Below are positions 4,674-10,445 of a DNA stretch of 10,445 nucleotides, piece by piece; positions within the stretch are counted from its first letter, which is position 1; each line of letters opens with the position of its first letter. A model generated the notes under the pieces. That model was not told the origin of the DNA. It ran no database searches and was given only the letters and a program-made list of their open reading frames with translations. The stretch covers positions 1 through 10,445 of the forward strand of contig JBCBZA010000139.1 of assembly GCA_039815575.1 (NCBI GenBank). Reading direction: 5' to 3'. Made by a program: the position numbers and the translations under genes. Origin of the DNA: Croceivirga sp039815575. Its GTDB lineage: Bacteria; Bacteroidota; Bacteroidia; Flavobacteriales; Flavobacteriaceae.

Positions 4674-6569
4674 TCATTTAATATCATAGGTATTATCAGG
4701 GTTTAGTTTGAGTTTCCCATCCTCCAAAAGGTCCCTAAGGGATTCAAGAACGGCCCCCTCATTATGGTTCGTACCCCTTACCAACTCCCTAGAGGTCTTG
4801 GGTCTTGACAAAACCATAGCCATAATCTCCCTTTTTATGGCATCTACCCCTGCAGGATAGGCTTTCTTTTTTTGGCAAACATCACATTTTCCACAGGGAA
4901 GGATGTCCTTTTCGCCAAAATACTTTAATAAAGTAACCGCCCTGCATGAACTATCTTTATATACATAGTTCAGCATGGAATGTAATTTCTCCTTTTTCGT
5001 AGTATTGAGCTTACCAATAATAGGTGCCAGTGGATGTATCGTTTTTTCGTCTTCCCTTGGTTTTAGAAAGGTAATGGTCAAATCACTCTGGGTACTTCTA
5101 TATACCGCCAACCCATCTTTTTCCAATTTTTTTAAGGCTTCATCAATATAGCCTTGGGTTTCATTCGCCTTTTTGGAAAGGAGTGAAAGATTAACTTTAG
5201 TTTCAAACTCGAACAATCCACCATAGGTGCGTAGGAGGACCTGGACGACCTGCCCCATTTTTGCGTTTTGCGCCATCCATTTAAAAAGGCCTTCCTTTTG
5301 GGCAATTAGGTGTATGGCCGTTGTTTCCCTGGACCTTTCAACTAGGGAAATTATCCCATTTTGGTCCAAAAGCTGTAAGGTGGAATAGGTTTTCCTTAAG
5401 GGTAGTCCATAGCGCACACAAAAGGCGTTGAGGTTTAGATAATAGTCTTCATTTATTCCCTCATTATAGGCAATTTGAAAAAATGTGTTTAGCTTCTTAT
5501 ACAGTGCCTTAGTGAAGGAAATATCGGGCAAGACGTCCAAAAATTGTTTTTTCAAATGCCCCATATCATTTTGGTTGACCATAAGGATAGCCTGTGCCGG
5601 CTCCCCATTTCTTCCCGCTCTCCCAGCCTCTTGAAAGTAATTCTCAATACTGTTGGGCATCTGATGGTGAAGTACCGTTTCAACATCGGGTTTATCCACG
5701 CCCATACCAAATGCATTTGTAGCTACCATCACCATCACTTTATTATCCAACCACGCCTTTAACCGCTCTTTTTTTTCAAAGTTGGTCAAGCCCCCATGAA
5801 AATACGTGGAAACCATCCCATCTTGGTTCAAATATTTGGAAAGGAGTATGGTATCCTTCCTTGAACGCACATAGACTATTGCACTTTTTTTATTGTTTTG
5901 CAAGGCTTTAAGGATACCATAATTTTTGTCCTGTCTATGTTCAATACGGAAGGTGATGTTTTTTCTTTCAAAAGAATCCCGATACCGTATTGCATTGGGA
6001 ATAGTAAGGTTGGTTAAGATATCTTCGTTCACTTTTTGGGTGGCAGTGGCGGTCAAAGCAATTGTTGGTGCCTTGGGATGTAGTTCTTTTAGCAATGCGC
6101 ACTGGCGATATGAAGGCCTAAAATCGTGCCCCCACTCAGAAATACAGTGGGCTTCATCAATAGCAATGAGGTTGACGGACATTTGTTGAATCCGCTCTTT
6201 AACCAAGGGCTGTTGCAATCGCTCCGGGGAGAGGTACAAAAATTTATAGTTCCCATAGATGCAATTGTCCAGGCGTATGTCCAAATCGTGCGGGGAAATT
6301 CCCCCAGAAAGTTCCATCGCTTTTATTCCTTTTTGTATTAACCCTTGCACTTGGTCTTGAATTAAAGCGACCAAAGGGGAAACAACGATACAAATCCCTT
6401 CTTTTACCAGTGCAGGGACCTGAAAGCAAATGGATTTTCCGCCACCGGTGGGCAGGAGGGCCAAAACATCATTTCCATCCAAAAGAGTGGTAATGATTTT
6501 TTTTTGGGAACCCCTAAAACTGGTAAAACCCCAATATTTTTTTAAAACTTCTTCTGGAGATGTGTCCAT
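4674..6569 (-). CDS. recQ: ATP-dependent DNA helicase RecQ (short form without HRDC)
   Basis: This 631-residue superfamily 2, 3'-5' helicase acts in recombination and replication-fork repair. Motifs in order: motif 0 'WGFTSFRGSQ' (13-22), Walker A TGGGKS (41-46), motif Ia 'SPLVALIQDQV' (64-74), DEAH box (138-141) with the aromatic-rich RecQ loop 'SEWGHDFRPSY', motif III 'ALTATAT' (171-177), motif V 'ATNAFGMGVDKPDV' (283-296), motif VI 'QEAGRAGRNG' (313-322). A zinc-binding set follows at Cys542, Cys559, Cys562 and Cys565. A HRDC domain typical of E. coli RecQ is not recognisable; the last ~60 residues look like a small winged-helix-type tail. Its ATG overlaps the TAA of the upstream ATPase gene by one base (TAATG), and its stop is 1 nt from the fmt start, so all three genes are probably translationally coupled. 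Confidence 0.97.
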   Translation of the reverse strand: MDTSPEEVLKKYWGFTSFRGSQKKIITTLLDGNDVLALLPTGGGKSICFQVPALVKEGICIVVSPLVALIQDQVQGLIQKGIKAMELSGGISPHDLDIRLDNCIYGNYKFLYLSPERLQQPLVKERIQQMSVNLIAIDEAHCISEWGHDFRPSYRQCALLKELHPKAPTIALTATATQKVNEDILTNLTIPNAIRYRDSFERKNITFRIEHRQDKNYGILKALQNNKKSAIVYVRSRKDTILLSKYLNQDGMVSTYFHGGLTNFEKKERLKAWLDNKVMVMVATNAFGMGVDKPDVETVLHHQMPNSIENYFQEAGRAGRNGEPAQAILMVNQNDMGHLKKQFLDVLPDISFTKALYKKLNTFFQIAYNEGINEDYYLNLNAFCVRYGLPLRKTYSTLQLLDQNGIISLVERSRETTAIHLIAQKEGLFKWMAQNAKMGQVVQVLLRTYGGLFEFETKVNLSLLSKKANETQGYIDEALKKLEKDGLAVYRSTQSDLTITFLKPREDEKTIHPLAPIIGKLNTTKKEKLHSMLNYVYKDSSCRAVTLLKYFGEKDILPCGKCDVCQKKKAYPAGVDAIKREIMAMVLSRPKTSRELVRGTNHNEGAVLESLRDLLEDGKLKLNPDNTYDIK

Positions 6570-7126
6570 TAGCCCATGTTTTCCAGAATAAAAGAAGCCC
6601 GTTCCCTTATGGATATTTTTGGCACTAGGATGGGATGGTACCCCAAGCCATGATAGGTGTTGGACAGATGTTGGTGAAGCTCTTGTGCTTCTTCAAAGCT
6701 TTCAAGGCGTTCGTTGTCCGAAATGTAGATGGATTTCCATGGTGGGAGAATAAAGATTTGGTCATAGCGATTATCTCGTGCCATAGTTTTAAAAGAAGTG
6801 GGATATTCTTGTCCAAAATAATTCATGTAGGCCAGAACATCCGGAATTCCGCGGTCAAAAAAACATATCATTTCTTCTATGTTCTGTGAGTTGTCATAGT
6901 GCTGTTTTCTTCCAACGATGAGTCGTTTGTTGAATTCCATGGGGTCTTTTACAAAGACAAGGGGATTGGAAATCGGTTCTTGGGTAGTTTTTAATTTCTT
7001 GGCCTCAGCGGTCATATCCCGAATAATTTCGTGGTAGCAGTGATAGCCAAGGTTTTCCAATTCCTTAATGACCACTGTTTTTCCCGTTCCAGGAGCGCCG
7101 GTAATGACTATTCTTTTTGGAGGCAC
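6569..7126 (-). CDS. P-loop ATPase/kinase-like protein (AAA_28, NadR-like)
   Basis: The protein of about 185 residues starts almost at once with a Walker A motif 'GAPGTGKT', 10 residues from the chosen start. A Walker-B-like strand 'MICFFDRGIPDVLAYM' follows in the middle, with the 'DRG.PD' signature of the AAA_28 group, whose fold resembles NadR and nucleoside-kinase-like enzymes. Later come 'YDQIFILPPWKSIY' and an Arg/Glu-rich lid-like segment. It should bind ATP or GTP and may phosphorylate a small substrate, which I cannot name. No signal peptide or membrane segment. The start is uncertain: GTG 7126 is chosen because the alternative TTG at 7132 lies inside a predicted -7 promoter box. It is the first gene of the ATPase-recQ-fmt operon, joined to recQ by a TAATG overlap. 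Confidence 0.85.
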   Translation of the reverse strand: MPPKRIVITGAPGTGKTVVIKELENLGYHCYHEIIRDMTAEAKKLKTTQEPISNPLVFVKDPMEFNKRLIVGRKQHYDNSQNIEEMICFFDRGIPDVLAYMNYFGQEYPTSFKTMARDNRYDQIFILPPWKSIYISDNERLESFEEAQELHQHLSNTYHGLGYHPILVPKISIRERASFILENMG

Positions 7127-7129
7127 ATG

Positions 7130-7137
7130 CAAAGTTA
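7130..7137 (-). promoter_or_regulatory. Candidate -7 box for the ATPase-recQ-fmt operon
   Basis: The minus strand reads TAACTTTG, an exact TAnnTTTG match, ending 4 nt before the GTG at 7126. No TTG lies at 17-23 nt upstream, so the -33 part is weak. If used, transcription would begin close to the start codon, giving a leaderless or nearly leaderless mRNA. Confidence 0.45.
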
Positions 7138-7174
7138 AGCTTTGAGGGCGAATACCTAATTGTGCCCTACCTAC

Positions 7175-7182
7175 TATCTTTG
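7175..7182 (+). promoter_or_regulatory. Candidate -7 box for DUF493-DUF4290-murA
   Basis: TATCTTTG is an exact TAnnTTTG box, 13 nt before the ATG at 7196. No TTG is found at 17-23 nt upstream. It stands back-to-back with the minus-strand box at 7130-7137, so the two divergent promoters would share their upstream regions. Confidence 0.45.
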
Positions 7183-7195
7183 TAAAAAACCAGGT

Positions 7196-7483
7196 ATGGA
7201 AAAGAAAGATTCCGAAGAGTTTTATGGGCGTTTAAGGGAACAACTATGGGAAAACACCCAATGGCCCTCCAATTACTTATACAAGTTCATTGTTCCAACC
7301 GATGATACTAAAATAAAGGCCATTCATGATATATTTGATACCAAAGGAGCCGTAATTGAGTCTAAAAAGTCCAAGAAGGGGACCTATACCAGTGTCTCTA
7401 TTACAGTACACCTTAAAAATCCGGATGAGGTCATTGAAAAGTACAAGGAAGTCTCTGGAATTGAAGGAATCATTTCGCTATAG
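7196..7483 (+). CDS. DUF493 (YbeD-like) family protein
   Basis: This small cytoplasmic protein of 95 residues belongs to DUF493, whose E. coli member YbeD has a ferredoxin-like alpha/beta fold resembling the ACT regulatory domain. Typical blocks are 'WPSNYLYKFIVPTDDTKI' in the first strand, 'GAVIESKKSKKGTYTSVSITV' in the middle, and 'VIEKYKEVSGIEGIISL' at the end. ATG 7196 is chosen because it gives the normal family length and lies right behind the -7 box; an upstream in-frame start at 7160 would precede that promoter. It heads a plus-strand run with DUF4290 (60-nt gap) and murA. The role is unknown; small-molecule sensing is possible from the ACT-like fold but not shown. Confidence 0.92.
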   Translation: MEKKDSEEFYGRLREQLWENTQWPSNYLYKFIVPTDDTKIKAIHDIFDTKGAVIESKKSKKGTYTSVSITVHLKNPDEVIEKYKEVSGIEGIISL

Positions 7484-7543
7484 GCTTCCAAAGAAACAGA
7501 ATTTTAGTATTTTGCAGCATAATTACTTCCTAAAAATTTCATC

Positions 7544-8191
7544 TTGAATTTAGTAGACAACCTAGAATACAATACGGAGCGCTCGCCTTTACATATCCCT
7601 GAGTATGGGCGCCATTTTCAGAAAATGGTGGACCATGCCGTTTCCATTGAGGATCGGGAAGAGCGAAACAAAGTCGCCAAATCCATTATCAGTGTAATGG
7701 GGAATTTACAGCCACACTTGCGGGATGTGCCTGATTTTCAACATAAACTATGGGATCAATTATTTATTATGTCCAATTTTAAATTGGATGTTGACTCGCC
7801 CTTCCCAATTACATCCAAGGAGGTCCTACAGCAACGGCCCGAACCTTTGGAATATCCCCAAAACTTCCCTAAATACCGCTTTTATGGCAACAACATCAAG
7901 AGAATGATTGATGTTGCCATCAAATGGGAAAAAGGGGATATGAGGGACGGTTTGGAATACGCCATTGCCAATCACATGAAAAAGTGTTATCTCAATTGGA
8001 ACAAGGATTCTGTGGAGGATGTCGTTATTTTTGATCATTTGAAAGAATTGAGTGATGGCCAAATCGATTTAGCCCCAGATGGTGAAAGTCTTACCGACAG
8101 CGGACAATTTTTGAAAAATAAGAACTACAAGTCCAACAGAAGCGGAGGCAAGAAGAATCAAAAAGGGCACAGGAATAAGAAACGATATTAA
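7544..8191 (+). CDS. DUF4290 domain-containing protein
   Basis: The 215-residue protein matches DUF4290, a Bacteroidota family of unknown function, by its opening 'LEYNTERSPLHIPEYGRHFQKMVDHA' region, a 'DFQHKLWDQLFIMSNF' helix, 'YPQNFPKYRFYGNNIKRMI' and 'HMKKCYLNWNKDSVED'. It is mostly helical, with no signal peptide or membrane segment. The last ~25 residues are a disordered, strongly basic tail rich in Lys, Arg, Asn and Gly ('SGGKKNQKGHRNKKRY'), which could contact nucleic acid (inference). The start must be TTG 7544: an in-frame stop lies at 7520 and no other start codon lies between. It sits between DUF493 and murA, 122 nt upstream of the latter; that gap contains no gene and only a short GGCAA/TTGCC palindrome. 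Confidence 0.9.
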   Translation: MNLVDNLEYNTERSPLHIPEYGRHFQKMVDHAVSIEDREERNKVAKSIISVMGNLQPHLRDVPDFQHKLWDQLFIMSNFKLDVDSPFPITSKEVLQQRPEPLEYPQNFPKYRFYGNNIKRMIDVAIKWEKGDMRDGLEYAIANHMKKCYLNWNKDSVEDVVIFDHLKELSDGQIDLAPDGESLTDSGQFLKNKNYKSNRSGGKKNQKGHRNKKRY

Positions 8192-8313
8192 CTTCTTGGT
8201 CCCCAACAATTGGCTTCTTAAATCAAATAGCGATACGACCAAAGCATATAAAACAGAAAGTGGCAGAAATGGGCAATTTTTGCCAGTTGGTGATAGTGTA
8301 AACAAGTTCTTCA

Positions 8314-9621
8314 ATGGGTACATTTAAAATAGAAGGGGGAAGACAATTACAAGGTGAAATTACTCCCCAAGGTGCAAAAAATGAGGCACTTCAAATTTTG
8401 TGTGCGGTATTGCTCACTCCCGAAAAAGTAACCATTCACAATATCCCTGATATTGTCGATGTCAACAAACTTATTTTTTTATTGGAAGACCTTGGTGTCA
8501 AAATACAGAAAAGGGGTAAAGGTTCTTACACCTTTAAGGCCGATGACGTTAACCTAGATTACCTCCAATCCAATCAATTCAAGCAAGACGGACGGGGGTT
8601 ACGGGGCTCCATTATGTTGGTAGGACCGCTATTGGGAAGGTTTGGAAAAGGATATATTCCAAAACCTGGAGGAGATAAAATTGGCAGACGTAGATTGGAT
8701 ACCCATTTTGAAGGTTTTATTAAACTAGGAGCCAAATTCAGATATAATAAGGAAGAATATTTTTATGGTGTTGAGGCACAGAAGTTGAAAGGTACCTACA
8801 TGCTATTGGACGAAGCTTCGGTAACAGGAACTGCCAATATCATCATGGCGGCGGTCCTTGCCGAAGGAACAACGACCATATATAATGCCGCTTGTGAACC
8901 TTATTTACAACAACTGTGCAAGATGCTGGTGCGTATGGGGGCTAAAATTTCCGGTATTGGCTCAAATCTATTGACCATTGAGGGGGTAGATGCATTAGGT
9001 GGCACGGAACATACCATGCTTCCTGATATGATAGAGATTGGGAGTTGGATAGGCCTTGCCGCCATGACTAGAAGTGAGTTGACCATTAAAGAGGTAAGCT
9101 GGGAAAATCTTGGACAAATTCCAGGTGCTTTTAAACGCCTGGGTATTCAAATGGAACGGATAGGTGATGACATTCACATCCCTGAGCACGACAAGGGCTA
9201 TGAAATCCAAAATTTTATAGATGGCTCCATTATGACCATTGCAGACGCCCCATGGCCTGGCCTTACCCCAGACCTGCTCAGTATACTCTTGGTAGTGGCA
9301 ACCCAGGCTAGGGGAGAGGTCGTCATTCATCAAAAAATGTTCGAGAGCAGGCTTTTCTTTGTAGATAAATTGTTGGATATGGGGGCGAAAATTATCTTGT
9401 GCGATCCCCATAGGGCCACGGTAATTGGTCATGATTTTAAGTCTACATTGAAAGCTACTACCATGACTTCACCTGATATTAGGGCAGGCGTATCACTATT
9501 AATTGCAGCCCTATCTGCAAAAGGCTCCTCTACCATTCATAATATAGAACAGATTGATAGGGGCTATGAAAATATTGACGAAAGGCTGCGCGCCATTGGT
9601 GCCGGTATCGTTAGAGTATAA
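8314..9621 (+). CDS. murA: UDP-N-acetylglucosamine 1-carboxyvinyltransferase
   Basis: MurA carries out the first committed step of peptidoglycan synthesis, transferring enolpyruvate from PEP to UDP-GlcNAc in the cytoplasm. The protein has 435 residues and the two-domain inside-out barrel fold of EPSP-synthase relatives. Visible features are 'QGAKNEALQILCAVLL' with catalytic Lys22-Asn23, 'RGLRGSIMLVGPLLGRFG' (94-111), the active-site loop 'PGGDKIGRRRLDTH' (118-131), 'LDEASVTGTANIIMAAVLAEG' and 'DMIEIGSWIGLAA'. The usual catalytic Cys (Cys115 in E. coli) is Asp121 here. In other bacteria this Cys-to-Asp change keeps activity but blocks fosfomycin, which alkylates the Cys. I recall the Asp form as normal in flavobacteria. 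It follows DUF4290 and overlaps the convergent membrane-protein gene by 11 nt. Confidence 0.97.
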   Translation: MGTFKIEGGRQLQGEITPQGAKNEALQILCAVLLTPEKVTIHNIPDIVDVNKLIFLLEDLGVKIQKRGKGSYTFKADDVNLDYLQSNQFKQDGRGLRGSIMLVGPLLGRFGKGYIPKPGGDKIGRRRLDTHFEGFIKLGAKFRYNKEEYFYGVEAQKLKGTYMLLDEASVTGTANIIMAAVLAEGTTTIYNAACEPYLQQLCKMLVRMGAKISGIGSNLLTIEGVDALGGTEHTMLPDMIEIGSWIGLAAMTRSELTIKEVSWENLGQIPGAFKRLGIQMERIGDDIHIPEHDKGYEIQNFIDGSIMTIADAPWPGLTPDLLSILLVVATQARGEVVIHQKMFESRLFFVDKLLDMGAKIILCDPHRATVIGHDFKSTLKATTMTSPDIRAGVSLLIAALSAKGSSTIHNIEQIDRGYENIDERLRAIGAGIVRV

Positions 9622-10018
9622 AGTGTTTCAGTACCGAAAGAATAAATATTAAGCTCCATAATCCTGTTCTCAACCAATTCTTTTTGACCAAAGCGTTAGT
9701 GACTTGCCGGGTCTCTTCGATGGTAGCTATTTTGTTGTGCAGTGGAATGAAAATTACAAAAGTGACCAACCATGTTGTCAAAATAAGACCAAACTTTAAG
9801 AGATCAAGTAGATGGAAAGAAGCAACTTGGACCGTTCCTAAAATCAATTGACCGAGCATTAAAGGAAGTACCACAAGCGTAACCCGTTTGGTGTATTTAG
9901 AATGCCATGTTTTAAGATGGTTGGGATGATAATACTGAAAACCGGGATAGATGATCAGTTGAACCAACCAGATAAGTACAAAACAACCGGTATCAAAAAG
10001 TAACGCCAGCGCTGTCAA
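9611..10018 (-). CDS. Small four-helix membrane protein of unknown function
   Basis: The 135-residue protein has four predicted membrane helices at about 4-25, 46-68, 70-94 and 114-134. Short polar links include 'YPGFQYYHPNHLKTWHSKYTKR' between helices 1 and 2 (conserved-looking Tyr, His, Trp) and a charged loop 'HNKIATIEETRQVTNALVKKN' between 3 and 4. I do not recognise a characterised family; similar proteins annotated hypothetical occur in Flavobacteriaceae, as I recall. The start is TTG 10018: in the same frame, the BLUF gene's stop TAA lies only one codon upstream (TAA GGT TTG), so nothing earlier is possible. The 3 nt between the genes imply co-transcription and translational coupling with the BLUF gene. 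The 3' end overlaps murA by 11 nt, tail to tail. Confidence 0.78.
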   Translation of the reverse strand: MTALALLFDTGCFVLIWLVQLIIYPGFQYYHPNHLKTWHSKYTKRVTLVVLPLMLGQLILGTVQVASFHLLDLLKFGLILTTWLVTFVIFIPLHNKIATIEETRQVTNALVKKNWLRTGLWSLIFILSVLKHFIL

Positions 10019-10021
10019 ACC

Positions 10022-10445
10022 TTAACTTACGAAGAGCACTTCCCTTACCGAACCGAAGAACTTTAATACAGCCTGACTACTTTTATTAAAAGCCCCTGAT
10101 CGTTGTAAAAAGGAATCGATTTGACCAAACTTCAAATTGGCTGAAAGTCCATTCTGGCCATAATCATGAAAAGCCATGCTCCAGCTGTCAAAAACGCGAT
10201 TTAAAATGAAATTACTTTCAATCATTTGGATATCTTGATGTCTTTTATCCAAGGAGATTTTTTGAAATAAATTCATAACTTCCTTCTCTTTCCCTTCCAA
10301 AAGTTGGAGAAACCGGTTATTGTGGAAGAGCAGGCATCCTGTGATGCCATGTTCGTTATTATAATCCTTCGCTTTACTCAACATACTATAAATCTGAGAT
10401 ATGGTGAAGGATTCACTCGCAACCGAACGATAAACAAGCGAATGC
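10022..10445 (-). CDS. BLUF-domain blue-light sensor protein, start beyond window edge
   Basis: The frame stays open to the last base, so one to a few N-terminal residues are missing; an internal ATG at 10384 is not the start. About 140 residues are visible. The N-terminal ~95 form a BLUF domain, the flavin (FAD)-binding blue-light sensor. Its key residues are present: Tyr in 'LVYRS' (codon 10430-10432), Asn five residues before 'ITG' in 'YNNEHGITGCLLF', Gln in 'FLQLLEG', and the Trp/Met pair in 'SWSMAF'. About 40 residues follow as a C-terminal helical cap; no EAL, GGDEF or DNA-binding domain is attached, so this is the short BLUF type that signals through a partner. The gene is followed 3 nt later, in frame, by the membrane-protein gene. 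Confidence 0.93.
   Translation of the reverse strand, partial: HSLVYRSVASESFTISQIYSMLSKAKDYNNEHGITGCLLFHNNRFLQLLEGKEKEVMNLFQKISLDKRHQDIQMIESNFILNRVFDSWSMAFHDYGQNGLSANLKFGQIDSFLQRSGAFNKSSQAVLKFFGSVREVLFVS

Noticed and set aside
7160..7195. Upstream start for DUF493 adding 12 residues
   Set aside because: It would lie before the -7 box at 7175-7182, and the extra residues ('MCPTYYLCKKPG') do not look like family sequence.
8069..8323. Minus-strand 84-codon hydrophobic open frame spanning the DUF4290-murA gap
   Set aside because: The hydrophobic look arises from the complement of the Lys/Asn-rich DUF4290 tail; about half lies within known genes, and no promoter box is seen.
8995..9432. 145-codon minus-strand open frame within murA
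   Set aside because: Shadow of the conserved murA frame; no recognisable domain.
1..10445. CRISPR arrays, transposases, integrases, toxin-antitoxin or restriction genes
   Set aside because: None seen on either strand; the gene content is conserved chromosomal with intact neighbouring operons.

Overview
The window reads as chromosomal DNA from a marine-type member of the Flavobacteriaceae (Bacteroidota). Three things suggest this: the gene families (START-like protein, DUF4290, a MurA carrying the Asp variant, a carboxypeptidase-regulatory-like surface protein), promoters of the Bacteroidota type (TTG, 17-23 nt, TAnnTTTG), and weak or absent Shine-Dalgarno sequences with several GTG/TTG starts. 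No phage, transposase, CRISPR array or defence island is visible. Most genes are conserved housekeeping genes.

Layout. 1-760 is the 3' part of a carboxypeptidase-like-domain protein (+). 761-1325 has no protein gene; it holds a minus-strand tRNA unit: promoter (1214-1244), a strong hairpin (1173-1211), a decayed tRNA copy split by a 30-nt palindrome (1061-1129), an intact tRNA with CAT anticodon (936-1009) and a terminator (900-929). 1326-2608 (+) carries a START-like protein and a class IV aminotransferase-like protein that appears to lack the PLP lysine. 2595-3152 (-) is a YqgE/AlgH protein with its own promoter. 3273-3545 (-) is an HU protein with promoter, terminator and two DnaA-box-like repeats upstream. 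3722-7126 (-) is a tightly packed operon: P-loop ATPase, recQ, fmt. 7196-9621 (+) is DUF493, DUF4290, murA. 9611-10445 (-) is a BLUF blue-light-sensor gene, cut by the window end, followed 3 nt later and in the same frame by a four-helix membrane protein gene.

How the parts relate. fmt and the CAT-anticodon tRNA belong to translation, recQ and HU to DNA maintenance, murA to peptidoglycan synthesis. Two convergent gene pairs overlap at their 3' ends (2595-2608 and 9611-9621). The most interesting points are the aminotransferase-like protein with several lost active-site residues, the tRNA remnant with its palindrome insertion, and the BLUF/membrane-protein pair. I found no clear evidence of a wholly new system.
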